DNA of 64,000 nucleotides. It comes from Timema cristinae (taxonomy: Eukaryota; Arthropoda; Insecta; Phasmatodea; Timematidae). The notes beneath the pieces are model-generated. The model was given only the letters and a program-made list of their open reading frames with translations. It ran no database searches and was not told the origin of the DNA. A program made the position numbers and the translations under genes. Shown here one piece after another: positions 22,001-37,000 of the stretch (position 1 is its first letter; every line of letters starts with the position of its first letter). The stretch covers positions 121,000,556 through 121,064,555 of the forward strand of contig JBCFYV010000012.1 in the NCBI GenBank assembly GCA_039000515.1, given 5' to 3'.

Positions 22001-25000
22001 TCAGATTGCATCATTCTATTCACAAAGATCCTTCTACGCTCCTATACCAGTGTGTTGTGACTATTAAATGACATCATTATATTCACAAAGATCCTTCTAC
22101 GCTCCTATACAGTGTGTTGTGACTATTAAATGGCATCATTCTATTCCAAAGATCCATTCTAGCTCCTATAACAGTGTGTTGTGACCTCTATTAAATGACA
22201 CATTCTATTCACAAAGATCCATTCTACGCTCCTATACCAGTGTGTTGTGACTATTAAATGACATCATTCTATTCCAAAGATCCATTCTACGCTCCTATAC
22301 CAGTGTGTTGTGACTATTAAATGGCAATCATTCTATTCACAAATGATCCTTCTACGCTCCTATAGCAGTGTGTTGTGACTATTAAATGACATCATTATAT
22401 TTACAAAGATCCATTCTAAGCTCCTATAGCAGTGTGTTGTGACTATTAAATGACATTCTATTCACAAAGATCCTTCTACGCTCCTATACCAGTGTGTTGT
22501 GACCTCCTATTAAATGACATCATTCTATTCCAAAGATCTTCTACGCTCCTATAATCAGTGGTTGTGACTATTAAATGACATCATTCTATTTACAAAGATC
22601 CATTCTACGCTCCTATACCAGTGTGTTGTGACTATTAAATGACATCATTCTATTACAAAGATCCATTCTACGCTCCTATAACAGTGTGTTGTGACTATTA
22701 AATGACAATCATTCTATTCTCAAAGATCCATTTACCTCCTATACAGTGTGTTGTGACTATTAAATGACATTCTATTCACAAAGATCCATTCTACCTCCTA
22801 TAACAGTGTGTTGTGACTATTAAATGACATCATTCTATTCCAAAGATCCATTCTAGGCTCCTATAACAGTGTGTTGTGACCCTATTAAATGACATCATTC
22901 TATTCACAAAGATCCATCTACGCTCCTATACCAGTGTGTTGTGACTATTAAATGACATCATTCTATTCTCAAAGATCCTTATACCTCCTATAGCAGTGTG
23001 TTGTGACTATTAAATGACATTCTATTCACAAAGATCCATTCTACGCTCCTATAACAGTGTGTTGTGACTATTAAATGACATCATTCTATTCCAAAGATCC
23101 ATTCTAGGCTCCTATAACAGTGTGTTGTGACCTCCTATTAAATGACATCATTCTATTCACAAAGATCCATTCTACGCTCCTATACAGTGTGTTGTGACTA
23201 TTAAATGACATCATTCTATTCTCAAAGATCCATTATACACTCCTATACAGTGTGTTGTGACTATTAAATGACTATTCTATTCACAAAGATCCATTCTACG
23301 CTCCTATAACAGTGTGTTGTGACTATTAAATGACATCATTCTATTCACAAAGATCCCATTCTACGCTCCTATAGCAGTGTGTTGTGACTATTAAATGACA
23401 TCATTTATTTACAAAGATCCATTCTACGCTCCTATAGCAGTGTGTTGTGACTATTAAATGACATTCTATTCACAAAGATCCTTCTACGCTCCTATACCAG
23501 TGTGTTGTGACCTCCTATTAAATGACATCATTCTATTCCAAAGATCCTTCTACCTCCTATATCAGTGTGTTGTGACTATTAAATGACATCATTCTATTAC
23601 AAAGATCCATTCTACGCTCCTATAACCAGTGTGTTGTGACTATTAAATGACATCATTCTATTTACAAAGATCCATTCTACGCTCCTATAACAGTGTGTTG
23701 TGACTATTAAATGACATCATTCTATTCTCAAAGATCCATTATACACTCCTATAGCAGTGTGTTGTGACTATTAAATGACATTCTATTCACAAAGATCCAT
23801 TCTAGGCTCCTATAACAGTGTGTTGTGACCCTCCTATTAAATGACATCATTCTATTCACAAAGATCCATTCTACGCTCCTATACAGTGTGTTGTGACTAT
23901 TAAATGACATCATTCTATTCTCAAAGATCCATTTACACTCCTATAGCAGTGTGTTGTGACTATTAAATGACATTCTATTCACAAAGATCCATTCTACCTC
24001 CTATAACAGTGTGTTGTGACTATTAAATGACATCATTCTATTCACAAAGATCCATTCTACGCTCCTATACAGTGTGTTGTGACTATTAAATGACATCATT
24101 CTATTCACAAAGATCCATTCTACGCTCCTATACCAGTGTGTTGTGACTATTAAATGACATCATTTATTCATAAAGATCCATTCTAGCTCCTATAACAGTG
24201 TGTTGTGACTATTAAATGACATTTTTATTCAAAAGATCCATTCTACGCTCCTATAACAGTGTGTTGTGACTATTAAATGACATCATTCTATTCACAAAGA
24301 TCCATTCTACGCTCCTATACCAGTGTGTTGTGACTATTAAATGACATCATTCTATCACAAAGATCCATTCTAGGCTCCTATACAGTGTGTTGTGACTATT
24401 AAATGACATCATTATTTTCCCAAAAAATCCATTCTAGGCTCCTATAACAGTGTGTTGTGACTATTAAATGACATCATTATATTCAAAAAGATCCATTCTA
24501 CGCTCCTATAACAGTGTGTTGTGACAATTAAATGACATCATTTATTCACAAAGATCCATTCTACGCTCCTATAACAGTGTGTTGTGACAAATTAAATGAC
24601 ATCATTCTATTCACAAAGATCCATTCTACGCTCCTATACCAGTGTGTTGTGACTATTAAATGACATCATTCTATCCACAAAGATCCATTCTACGCTCCTA
24701 TATCAGTGTGTTGTAACTATTAAATGACATCATTATATTCACAAAGATCCATTCTACGCTCCTATAACAATGTGTTGTGACTATTAAATGACATCATTCT
24801 ATTCACAAAGATCCATTCTACGCTCCATTACTAAACATTTTGTTTGTACTATTAATAATGACATCATTCTATTCACAAAGATCCATTCTATGCTCCTATA
24901 ACAGTGTGTTGTGATGTTTACAAGTATACATATAGGGTCATAGAACATAGTTTTGTGTTCATTACAGTAAACAACAGACTCGTGTACTATTAAAGGTTTC

Positions 25001-28000
25001 CTTAGTATTCACCCTAAGTGTAACAACCCATTGAGAATATTTAAGTTACCTAGGCATTACCCTTAGAATCTTACCCTTACATTTGACAAGTCTTCAGTGC
25101 TTTATGTTATAGTATTACCTCACGGGCTTATTATTTTATTTAAATCATAACCGGTCTTGGTGCTTCATTGAACCCAGGAAGTTACGTCACTATTGTAAGT
25201 AGACCCATCAGAGTTGTCCTTGGAGTCGTACCTTTCCCCCAGATGATGGCCCGGTCATCGAGGAAATACTGGTCGTCCTTGACTGTCCTGCGGTCTCCGC
25301 TCACCACCACCTTCCACTCCGCGTGGGCTTTGCCCCTGAGGACCACCCTCACGGCTGTAACAACATGGTGGGCAGTGTGAGACAAGGACTACTCTCACAG
25401 CTGTAACAACATGGTGGGCAGTTTGAGACAAGGATTACTCTCACGGCTGTAACAACATGGTGGGCAGTGTGAGACAAGGACTACTCTCACAGCTGTAACA
25501 ACATGGTGGGCAGTGTGAGACAAAGACTACTCTCACAGCTGTAACAACATGGTGGGCAGTGTGAGACAAGGACTACTCTCACGGCTGTAACAACATGGTG
25601 GACAGTGTGAGACAAGGACTACTCTCACGACTGTAACAACATGGTGGGCAGTGTGAGACAAGGATTACTCTCACGGCTGTAACAACATGGTGGGCAGTGT
25701 GAGACAAGGACTACTCTCACGACTGTAACAACATGGTGGGCAGTGTGAGACAAGGACTACTCTCACGACTGTAACAACATGGTGGGCAGTGTGAGACAAG
25801 GACTACTCTCACAGCTGTAACAACATGGTGGACAGTGTGAGACAAGGACTACTCTCACAGCTGTAACAACATGGTGGACAGTGTGAGACAAGTACTACTC
25901 TCACGACTGTAACAACATGGTGGGCAGTGTGGAGACAAGGACTACTCTCACAGCTGTAACAACATGGTGGGCAGTGTGAGACAAGGACTACTCTCACAGC
26001 TGTAACAACATGGTGGACAGTGTGAGACAAGGATTACTCTCACGGCTGTAACAACATGGTGGGCAGTGTGAGACAAGGACTACTCTCACAGCTGTAACAA
26101 CATGGTGGGCAGTGTGAGACAAAGACTACTCTCACAGCTGTAACAACATGGTGGACAGTGTGAGACAAGGATTACTCTCACGGCTGTAACAACATGGTGG
26201 GCAGTGTGAGACAAGGACTACTCTCACAGCTGTAACAACATGGTGGGCAGTGTGAGACAAGGATTACTCTCACAGCTGTAACAACATGGTGGACAGTGTG
26301 AGACAAGGATTACTCTCACGGCTGTAACAACATGGTGGGCAGTGTGAGACAAGGACTACTCTCACAGCTGTAACAACACGGTGGGCAGTGTGAGACAAGG
26401 ACTACTCTCACAGCTGTAACAACATGGTGGACAGTGTGAGACAAGGACTACTCTCACGGCTGTAACAACATGGTGAACAGTGTGAGACAAGGACTACTCT
26501 CACGACTGTAACAACATGGTGGACAGTGTGAGACAAGGACTACTCTCACGACTGTAACAACATGGTGGGCAGTGTGAGACAAGGACTACTCTCACGACTG
26601 TAACAACATGGTGGGCAGTTTGAGACAAGGATTACTCTCACGGCTGTAACAACATGGTGGACAGTGTGAGACAAGGACTACTCTCACGACTGTAACAACA
26701 TGGTGGGCAGTGTGAGACAAGGACTACTCTCACAGCTGTAACAACATGGTGGACAGTGTGAGACAAGGACTACTCTCACGACTGTAACAACATGGTGGGC
26801 AGTGTGAGACAAGGACTACTCTCACAGCTGTGACAACATGGTGGGCAGTTTGAGACAAGGATTACTCTCACGGCTGTAACAACATGGTGGACAGTGTGAG
26901 ACAAGGACTACTCTCACGACTGTAACAACATGGTGGGCAGTGTGAGACAAGGACTACTCTCACAGCTGTAACAACATGGTGGGCAGTGTGAGACAAGGAC
27001 TACTCTCACGGCTGTAACAACATGGTGGGCAGTTTGAGACAAGGATTACTCTCACGGCTGTAACAACATGGTGGACAGTGTGAGACAAGGACTACTCTCA
27101 CGACTGTAACAACATGGTGGGCAGTGTGAGACAAGGACTACTCTCACAGCTGTAACAACATGGTGGGCAGTGTGAGACAATGATTACTTTCACAGCTGTA
27201 ACAACATGGTGGACAGTGTGAGACAAGGACTACTCTCACGACTGTAACAACATGGTGGGCAGTGTGAGACAAGGACTACTCTCACAGCTGTAACAACATG
27301 GTGGGCAGTGTGAGACAAGGACTACTCTCACAGCTGTAACAACATGGTGGGCAGTGTGAGACAAGGATTACTCTCACGGCTGTAACAACATGGTGGGCAG
27401 TGTGAGACAAGGACTACTCTCACAGCTGTAAAACACGGTGGGCAGTGTGAGACAAGGACTACTCTCACAGCTGTAACAACATGGTGGGCAGTGTGAGACA
27501 AGGACTACTCTCACGGCTGTAACAACATGGTGGACAGTGTGAGACAAGGACTACTCTCACGACTGTAACAACATGGTGGACAGTGTGAGACAAGGACTAC
27601 TCTCACGACTGTAACAACATGGTGGGCAGTGTGAGACAAGGACTACTCTCACGACTGTAACAACATGGTGGGCAGTGTGAGACAAGGACTACTCTCACGA
27701 CTGTAACAACATGGTGGGCAGTTTGAGACAAGGATTACTCTCACGGCTGTAACAACATGGTGGACAGTGTGAGACAAGGACTACTCTCACGACTGTAACA
27801 ACATGGTGGGCAGTGTGAGACAAGGACTACTCTCACAGCTGTAACAACATGGTGGACAGTGTGAGACAAGGACTACTCTCACGACTGTAACAACATGGTG
27901 GGCAGTGTGAGACAAGGACTACTCTCACAGCTGTGACAACATGGTGGGCAGTTTGAGACAAGGATTACTCTCACGGCTGTAACAACATGGTGGACAGTGT

Positions 28001-31000
28001 GAGACAAGGACTACTCTCACGACTGTAACAACATGGTGGGCAGTGTGAGACAAGGACTACTCTCACAGCTGTAACAACATGGTGGGCAGTGTGAGACAAG
28101 GACTACTCTCACGGCTGTAACAACATGGTGGGCAGTTTGAGACAAGGATTACTCTCACGGCTGTAACAACATGGTGGACAGTGTGAGACAAGGACTACTC
28201 TCACGACTGTAACAACATGGTGGGCAGTGTGAGACAAGGACTACTCTCACAGCTGTAACAACATGGTGGGCAGTGTGAGACAATGATTACTTTCACAGCT
28301 GTAACAACATGGTGGACAGTGTGAGACAAGGACTACTCTCACGACTGTAACAACATGGTGGGCAGTGTGAGACAAGGACTACTCTCACAGCTGTAACAAC
28401 ATGGTGGGCAGTGTGAGACAAGGACTACTCTCACAGCTGTAACAACATGGTGGGCAGTGTGAGACAAGGATTACTCTCACGGCTGTAACAACATGTTGGG
28501 CAGTGTGAGACAAGGACTACTCTCACAGCTGTAACAACACGGTGGGCAGTGTGAGACAAGGACTACTCTCACAGCTGTAACAACATGGTGGGCAGTGTGA
28601 GACAAGGACTACTCTCACGGCTGTAACAACATGGTGGACAGTGTGAGACAAGGACTACTCTCACGACTGTAACAACATGGTGGACAGTGTGAGACAAGGA
28701 CTACTCTCACGACTGTAACAACATGGTGGGCAGTGTGAGACAAGGACTACTCTCACGACTGTAACAACATGGTGGGCAGTGTGAGACAAGGACTACTCTC
28801 ACGACTGTAACAACATGGTGAACAGTGTGAGACAAGGACTACTCTCACGACTGTAACAACATGGTGGGCAGTGTGAGACAAGGACTACTCTCACGACTGT
28901 AACAACATGGTGGGCAGTGTGAGACAAGGACTACTCTCACAACTGTAACAACATGGTGGGCAGTGTGAGACAAGGACTACTCTCACAGCTGTAACAACAT
29001 GGTGGGCAGTGTGAGACAAGGACTACTCTCACGGCTGTAACAACATGGTGGACAGTGTGAGACAAGGACTACTCTCACAGCTGTAACAACACGGTGGGCA
29101 GTGTGAGACAAGGACTACTCTCACAGCTGTAACAACATGGTGGGCAGTGTGAGACAAGGACTACTCTCACGGCTGTAACAACATGGTGGGCAGTGTGAGA
29201 CAAGGACTACTCTCACAACTGTAACAACATGGTGGGCAGTGTGAGACAAGGACTACTCTCACAGCTGTAACAACATGGTGGACAGTGTGAGACAAGGACT
29301 ACTCTCACGACTGTAACAACATGGTGGGCAGTGTGGACAAGTACTACTCTCACGACTGTAACAACATGGTGGGCAGTGTGAGACAAGGACTACTCTCACA
29401 GCTGTAACAACATGGTGGGCAGTGTGAGACAAGGACTACTCTCACGGCTGTAACAACATGGTGGACAGTGTGAGACAAGGACTACTCTCACAGCTGTAAC
29501 AACACGGTGGGCAGTGTGAGACAAGGACTACTCTCACAGCTGTAACAACATGGTGGGCAGTGTGAGACAAGGACTACTCTCACAGCTGTAACAACATGGT
29601 GGACAGTGTGAGACAAGGACTACTCTCACGACTGTAACAACATGGTGGGCAGTGTGAGACAAGTACTACTCTCACGACTGTAACAACATGGTGGGCAGTG
29701 TGAGACAAGGACTACTCTCACAGCTGTAACAACATGGTGGGCAGTGTGAGACAAGGACTACTCTCACGGCTGTAACAACATGGTGGACAGTGTGAGACAA
29801 GGACTACTCTCACAGCTGTAACAACACGGTGGGCAGTGTGAGACAAGGACTACTCTCACAGCTGTAACAACATGGTGGGCAGTGTGAGACAAGGACTACT
29901 CTCACGGCTGTAACAACATGGTGGACAGTGTGAGACAAGGACTACTCTCACGGCTGTAACAACATGGTGGACAGTGTGAGACAAGGACTACTCTCACAGC
30001 TGTAACAACACGGTGGGCAGTGTGAGACAAGGACTACTCTCACAGCTGTAACAACATGGTGGGCAGTGTGAGACAAGGACTACTCTCACGGCTGTAACAA
30101 CATGGTGGACAGTGTGAGACAAGGACTACTCTCACGACTGTAACAACATGGTGGACAGTGTGAGACAAGGACTACTCTCACGACTGTAACAACATGGTGG
30201 GCAGTGTGAGACAAGTACTACTCTCACGACTGTAACAACATGGTGGGCAGTGTGAGACAAGGACTACTCTCACGGCTGTAACAACACGGTGGGCAGTGTG
30301 AGACAAGGACTAATCTCACGGCTGTAACAACACGGTGGGCAGTGTGAGACAAGGACTACTCTCACGGCTGTAACAACATGGTGGGCAGTGTGAGACAAAG
30401 ACTACTCTCACGGCTGTAACAACATGGTGGGCAGTTTGAAACAAGGATTACTCTCACGGCTGTAACAACATGGTGGGCAGTGTGAGACAAGGACTACTCT
30501 CACAGCTGTAACAACATGGTGGACAGTGTGAGACAAGGACTACTCTCACGGCTGTAACAACATGGTGGGCAGTGTGAGACAAGGACTACTCTCACGGCTG
30601 TAACAACATGGTGGGCAGTTTGAAACAAGGATTACTCTCACGGCTGTAACAACATGGTGGGCAGTGTGAGACAAGGACTACTCTCACGGCTGTAACAACA
30701 TGGTGGGCAGTTTGAAACAAGGATTACTCTCACGACTGTAACAACATGGTGGGCAGTGTGAGACAAGGACTACTCTCACGGCTGTAACAACATGGTGGGC
30801 AGTTTGAAACAAGGATTACTCTCACGGCTGTAACAACATGGTGGGCAGTGTGAGACAAGGACTACTCTCACGGCTGTAACAACATGGTGGGCAGTTTGAA
30901 ACAAGGATTACTCTCACGGCTGTAACAACATGGTGGGCAGTGTGAGACAAGGACTACTCTCACGGCTGTAACAACATGGTGGGCAGTGTGAGACAAGGAT

Positions 31001-34000
31001 TACTCTAACAGCTGTAACAACATGGTGGGCAGTGTGAGAAACACCTTTCACTGCACTTGATTCTTGCTTCACATGTCCTTATAGATTTTAAAACCTTACA
31101 ATTTGAATTTTATAATTTCAAATTAATATTATGTCACAATTGTATTAATATTTTACAGTGCATTATAGCTTGAAACCAAGTTCTCAAAATAAGGTTCCTA
31201 ATAAACTAACATCAATTTATTTATATTTAAAAAAAAATAAAAATACTTTCCTTTTTATCACATAAAATCATTCCCATATACCCATTTTATCCAAATAGTT
31301 AAAACGGTGTTATTTATCATATAAAAAACAGTCATCAAATACCCATTTAAAACCAATATTGTTAAAATAATTTTTTTAAATATTGTAAAATGAAAAATCA
31401 ATGAACTACCATTAATTTGAGAGCTAGGATCAAAATCAATTAAATGCCCCAACGTATATGAAAAATAAAAAATCATGAAATTTGTAAACTCGTTAAATTC
31501 CAAGGACATTTCCTGAAAAATATTGTAACTCTGATATCAAAGTAAATGTTTTGAAACTTAGATTTAGCCTTCCTAATAAAATAAAGCTATTTTTAACAAG
31601 ATCACAACAACAATTTATAGGATTATTATGGAGTGTTTCAGTATTTTTAGAGTTGCTATTCCCATTAAAAAAATATAGTGGTGTTAGGACATTTCTCTTC
31701 AAGTAGGCGGCAGGCTTACATACACTTCAATGAGATCAATAATTAAGATACAAAACGATGCCGTGGGAAATACTTTGATACTACATGTAATACAGTGTTG
31801 AAATTTGGGTTGTATCATTAATTACAAGAAACTAAGCTCCTTAATAACGCCGTGAAATAGATTTAGATACTACATGACATACAGTGTTGTAATGCGAGTT
31901 GCATCATCAACTATAAGGAACTAAGCTCCTTAATAACGCCGTGAGATAGATTTAGATACTACATGTCATACAGTGTTGAAATGCAGGTTGTATAATTAAT
32001 TACAAGGAACTAAGCTCCTTAATAACGCCGTGAGATAGATTTAGATACTACATGACATACAGTGCTGTAATGCGGGTTGCATCATCTAATACAAGGAACT
32101 AAGCTCCTTAATAACGCCGTGAGATAGATTTAGATACTACATGTCATACAGTGTTGAAATATGAGTTGCATCATCAACTACAAGGAACTAAGCTCCTTAA
32201 TAACGCCGTGAGATAGATTTAGATACTACATCACATACAGACTGTAATGCGGTTGCATCATCAACTACAAGGAACTAAGCTCCTTGATAACGCCGTGAGA
32301 TAGATTTTGATATTACATGTCATACAGTGTTGCAATGCGGGTTGTATAATTAATTACAAGGAACTAAGCTCCTTAATATCGCCGTGAGATAGATTTTGAT
32401 ACTACATGTCATACAGTGCTGCGATGCGGGTTGTATAACTAGTTACAAGGAACTAAACTCCTTAATAACGCCGTGAGATAGATTTAGATACTACATGTCA
32501 TACATCAGTGTAATGCGGGGTGTATCATTAACTACAAGGAACTAAGCTCAATAACGCCGTGAGATAGATCTTGATACTACATGTCATACAGAAGTGTAAA
32601 TGCTGGGTGTATCATCAACTAAACAGGATTTAAATCTATTTTAATTTCGTATCCTCTCTTCTTGTCCACCAGCTACTAGCTAGATTAAAGGAAAATAATC
32701 ATGATGAACAATAATGGCAACATTTGCCTTCTGAGACTTAAATTATTTAACCTAAGGAAAAATAATGATAGAACTCGTCTTGTAAAGGCGGGTTTATACT
32801 AAACGAACAAGAATATAGAGCAAGATCATTCTTTCACGCTCGTTTTGTGTAAAAAATGACCATCTATAAAACTACTACCAGCTCGGTTACACCAAAATAG
32901 CTAGTCGTAGAACAGCGAATGCGAGAAAATGCGAGCGAATGCTCAGTTATTATACCTTCCCACTTGGTTTATACCTGACCAATAAAAAAATTGCATAGGG
33001 ATGTAGGCAAACAATTTATATTCATATGCCCCACTGCAAGTTTTTAATATCATGCTTTTTTTTGCCGTTCTCGTTGGTCAGATGTTTACATTTTCTTATT
33101 TACCTAATCAACTCAATATTTAATCGTGTTTCCAATGTCATTCCAGGCATATTCTTTTATTGAATTAGTTTTGTACTCTCCGCAAGTAGGCTCCCACAAA
33201 CATATATAATCTTTATATATGTTCCATAAGTTTTAGGTACAAATCATTACTTAGAAGGTAGGAATACTTGTAGGTACTTACACTGAACGAAAGAAACCTT
33301 TTATAAAACCGCTCAGTCTAGCGAGAGAGTTCGAACCTGAAAGAATGCTCCACGCAACTGTTAGCACGCTCTACCGTCGTTTATACGAACCAAGCGAGTA
33401 TTCTTAGAGCATTTATTCCAAATTTGGGCGAACATAATCGAGCGGCGAAAGAATTCTCCCTACACGTTTACACCAAGATAATTTATGGTCTGTCTAAATG
33501 CACCTTAAGAGGATGACAAACCAGAATGGGAGTAAACACTTTTTAACAATGTATTCAGTCGGTGATTGAACCCTGGGAACCTGCGTAAGAATTCTCTACA
33601 CTATTTGAGCGCTTATTTCATCTTCCAAAAAAACATAGTGGTAGTTTGCACATCAATCACGCTCGTGAAAACCGCAGAAACCCGAGGTTACCCGAGCATC
33701 TTGCCACGCCTTCATAAGAGATACTGAACTGAGTATGCGCCTGCGCGGACCACTTGAACCTTCACGAAAGAGCAATATGCGAATTAAAGCAAAGAAGACA
33801 CGTGTCATTGATGGGTCTGTGCCACGGTTGGTTATAGTCTTACTAGAGTGCTTGTGGAACTCTTTGTATGTAGCTACACCCTATTTGCGGTGGGAAAGGT
33901 GTTAAGTGACATCTGGCAGATGTTTATGTATTGCAAACAATGGCTAAACGTCACTAGTGTCAACCTATTAGGAAATAATTGATATTTTCTTAATAATACA

Positions 34001-37000
34001 ATACTATCAATCATTATTTCAAAAAAGATTGACATTTGTGACTTCTAACCAATATTTGCAATAAAGAACCTCCTGATAGCTTTCACCGCCTTTCCTATCG
34101 TAGATAGCGTGTAGTTTCATTTTCCCTAATATATCTACAGATTTACGGTCATGCGTTTATTTCATTTAAACGCTTCTATCGATCCATCCAATTAAATATC
34201 CACACACACATGTCTCTATTCTATGTATCTATCTGATTACCTAATTAAATATTCACACATTAATCACTCTACTCTATACCATATCTGATTCCTCAATTAA
34301 ATATTCACATATTGGTCTCTCTAATTGGTTAATTAAATACCCACACATACCAACACTATACGTCTCTAATTCCCTAGTTATAATCAGCGCATGCGCATGT
34401 CGAACTAAATTAATCTTATTTGTAATAATCTGTCCATGAAGGAAAGCCTCGTTCTGAGAGCCCCTTGCGGCCAGTCAAGTGTACTAGAGCTGTGGACAAT
34501 GCTCGTGACGTCACAAACCGAGCTGTCAGCACATCTAGAAGACGGTGGAGAGGTTTGGAGACACCTCCTCGAGGGTTTTCTCGCGTCGTTGACAAAATGC
34601 TTTGGGACTTGATTTGCATGATGAAACAGAAATAAATTATTTCTCTCCCGCGTCCCATGGCTTACTACCCGTCCATATAAACTGTGATGGAGTAAGGAGT
34701 ATGATGGTATAATTTAGGGGGAAATATACACGAACTTGCTTGGAGGGAGAGTGATAAACCGTTAAAAAATAAATTAGTGTACGTGGCCGGGATTCGAATC
34801 CCTACCTCCCGAGTAAACCAAAGTAAACAAATTAGACGTATTTTTAGTGAAATATAATTACAACCTTGATTAAATAAATAGGCTATATAATAATACATCC
34901 ATTTGGGTTTTGATTTTTAAGCGGTTCAAAAAAGGATATTTAAGGAGTCAGATATAATGTGCCCAACAGCTTTGGTCAAGTGGCCAAGTGGAGGGTCAGG
35001 GTTTGAATCTAAACTGGGTACAATTTGGACCGAGGTGGTTCTTGACACGTGATTCACTTAGTAGCTTTCTTTAGGCCTATGAAATGTCAAGCTTTTCAAT
35101 TTCGAATCGAATTCGAATCTTTGCTTACCGACTATAATCTAAATCTAATCAATTATTTCCATAATAAAAATGTTCCTAATTGTATATTCTATCATTAAAT
35201 GTCACCCAGTACAAATCCGTTACTAGTTTAAATTGAGGAGGGTTTCGCAAAAAAAAGCGCGCGCATATGCTTATGCCTCTTTTAACGCAGATCTGAGTAC
35301 AGTATATGATTCACCTGTTTTCACCTTCCTTCACACAAGTTTCGTATATATCTCTCTTAAGATTCGGATGGACACCTACTATATAAGAACGATAAAGTTG
35401 TGCCTGCTATTGCTTAAAAAATATGATAGTAACAACATGCGGTTTTTTGCATTGCATTAAACTTGTAAATTTAAAATGAACTATATTAATAAAAAAAGTT
35501 AAAAGTTAATATTTACTTTTTTACAATAAGACGTAATTTCAGTTAAATTTAAATTAAATAAAACATGAAATACAATAATATAGTTTTGAAGTTATCATAT
35601 TATTATAGAGAATAATATATATGTTCTATCATACACGACAAATATTTAAATACAATAACGGGCTCAAAATTTGATATTTTCAAATTAAATCATGTCTGAA
35701 CTTTTGAAAAAGTTCAGTACTGCCTGGTAGAATGCTCTGTCCTCGGAAGCGCCTCTCCCTCTCCTCCCCAACCCCTCTTTGGCATTCACTATCTTTTCAT
35801 ATTTTTTTTCTGTAAACCATGCTACTCCCCTTCCCTTCCAACATTTATTTCTCCTTCAGGTAAAACCCTGGCTGGACACTAAGTCTGTCACCTTGTTACT
35901 ACTATTACTCCAAACCTCAGTTTTTGAAAAGGTTCCTTTGTTTGTATTTGCATGATCTATGTTAAAAGTTTATTTATAGAGTAGGCTTGATTCTGTTTAC
36001 CTTATCAATAATTTGTGTAACAATCTACAGTGTTTCTTTGATTAGATACAAAACTTTTTGTATAGAAATTATGTTTTTTAGCAAAGAAAAATATTCTAGG
36101 CGATACTCCCGCAATGGAAACAGAAAATCTGTGTTACTCGGCAGGAAACCAGCTAAAAAATATTAAAACACTTTGAGAAACACTAACAAAGAAAAAGCTA
36201 ATTGAAAAATAATACCTATTTTGTTACTATTTTGTTTAGTGTTGGTGTTTGTAACATATATATTATCCCGCACCAGTGGTTGAGTAGAATAATATGCTAG
36301 TATAGCATTGCACTCTATCGCTGTTGTCGGTGAGGTCAGGTTCGAATCTCGTCCGGGTGAATTAGAGGGGCTTATCACATGTGATTTATCAGTGGTTTGC
36401 CATCCTCTCTATGCGCTAATGCAGGATCACTTCCTCTCAACTACCATGGTAACCAAAACGGAAGATATAAATAATAGTTTGTGGGTCATTTATAAAGGAT
36501 ATTGTATTTTAATTATAAATGTTTGACAAAAAAAAGCTAACAATAATATTTCCAAGGACTCTGGTCCACGCAAACAAATGGCCATTTTCTGAATGCATAA
36601 AAATTTGTTCATAAAAAATTGATATAACATTCTCTATCAGACATTATCCTTAGACTATGTCACTGAATTTTATATAATAGGCCTCTGTATAGGACAACTA
36701 AGTTTAATGTATTAGTGTATAAATTTACATGGTTCCCAAAGGAAACAAAACAAGTATGCCAGTGAGTGTACGTCCCCACCCCTTACTCTCCCCTAGGGGA
36801 ATGCCAGGCCTCCACCGTGGTTCGGATTCCACGTTAAACTGTAGGTCCTTCATTCATCTCACAATGACTCTACCATTACACTATTAGCATAAGTGGTAAA
36901 CCCGAACGGGTATTAAGACGCGGTGCTAATAATAATAATAAAAATAATAAAAATAAAATACTCTCCCCTAAGAAATTCATACCTTGATCGCTGGTGTGGG

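Larger units (their letters stand above)
34111..36760. other. Arrestin intron 1, mostly unannotated
   Basis: AT-rich. Contains the SINE fragments listed at 34661 and 36270; otherwise no recognised element and no supported exon. Confidence 0.5.

Noticed and set aside
25809..26030. Repetitive frame ([14 protein letters not shown])
   Set aside because: It is the translated 46-bp unit; the resemblance to exon 2 is real and reported as a finding, but the frame is not a gene.
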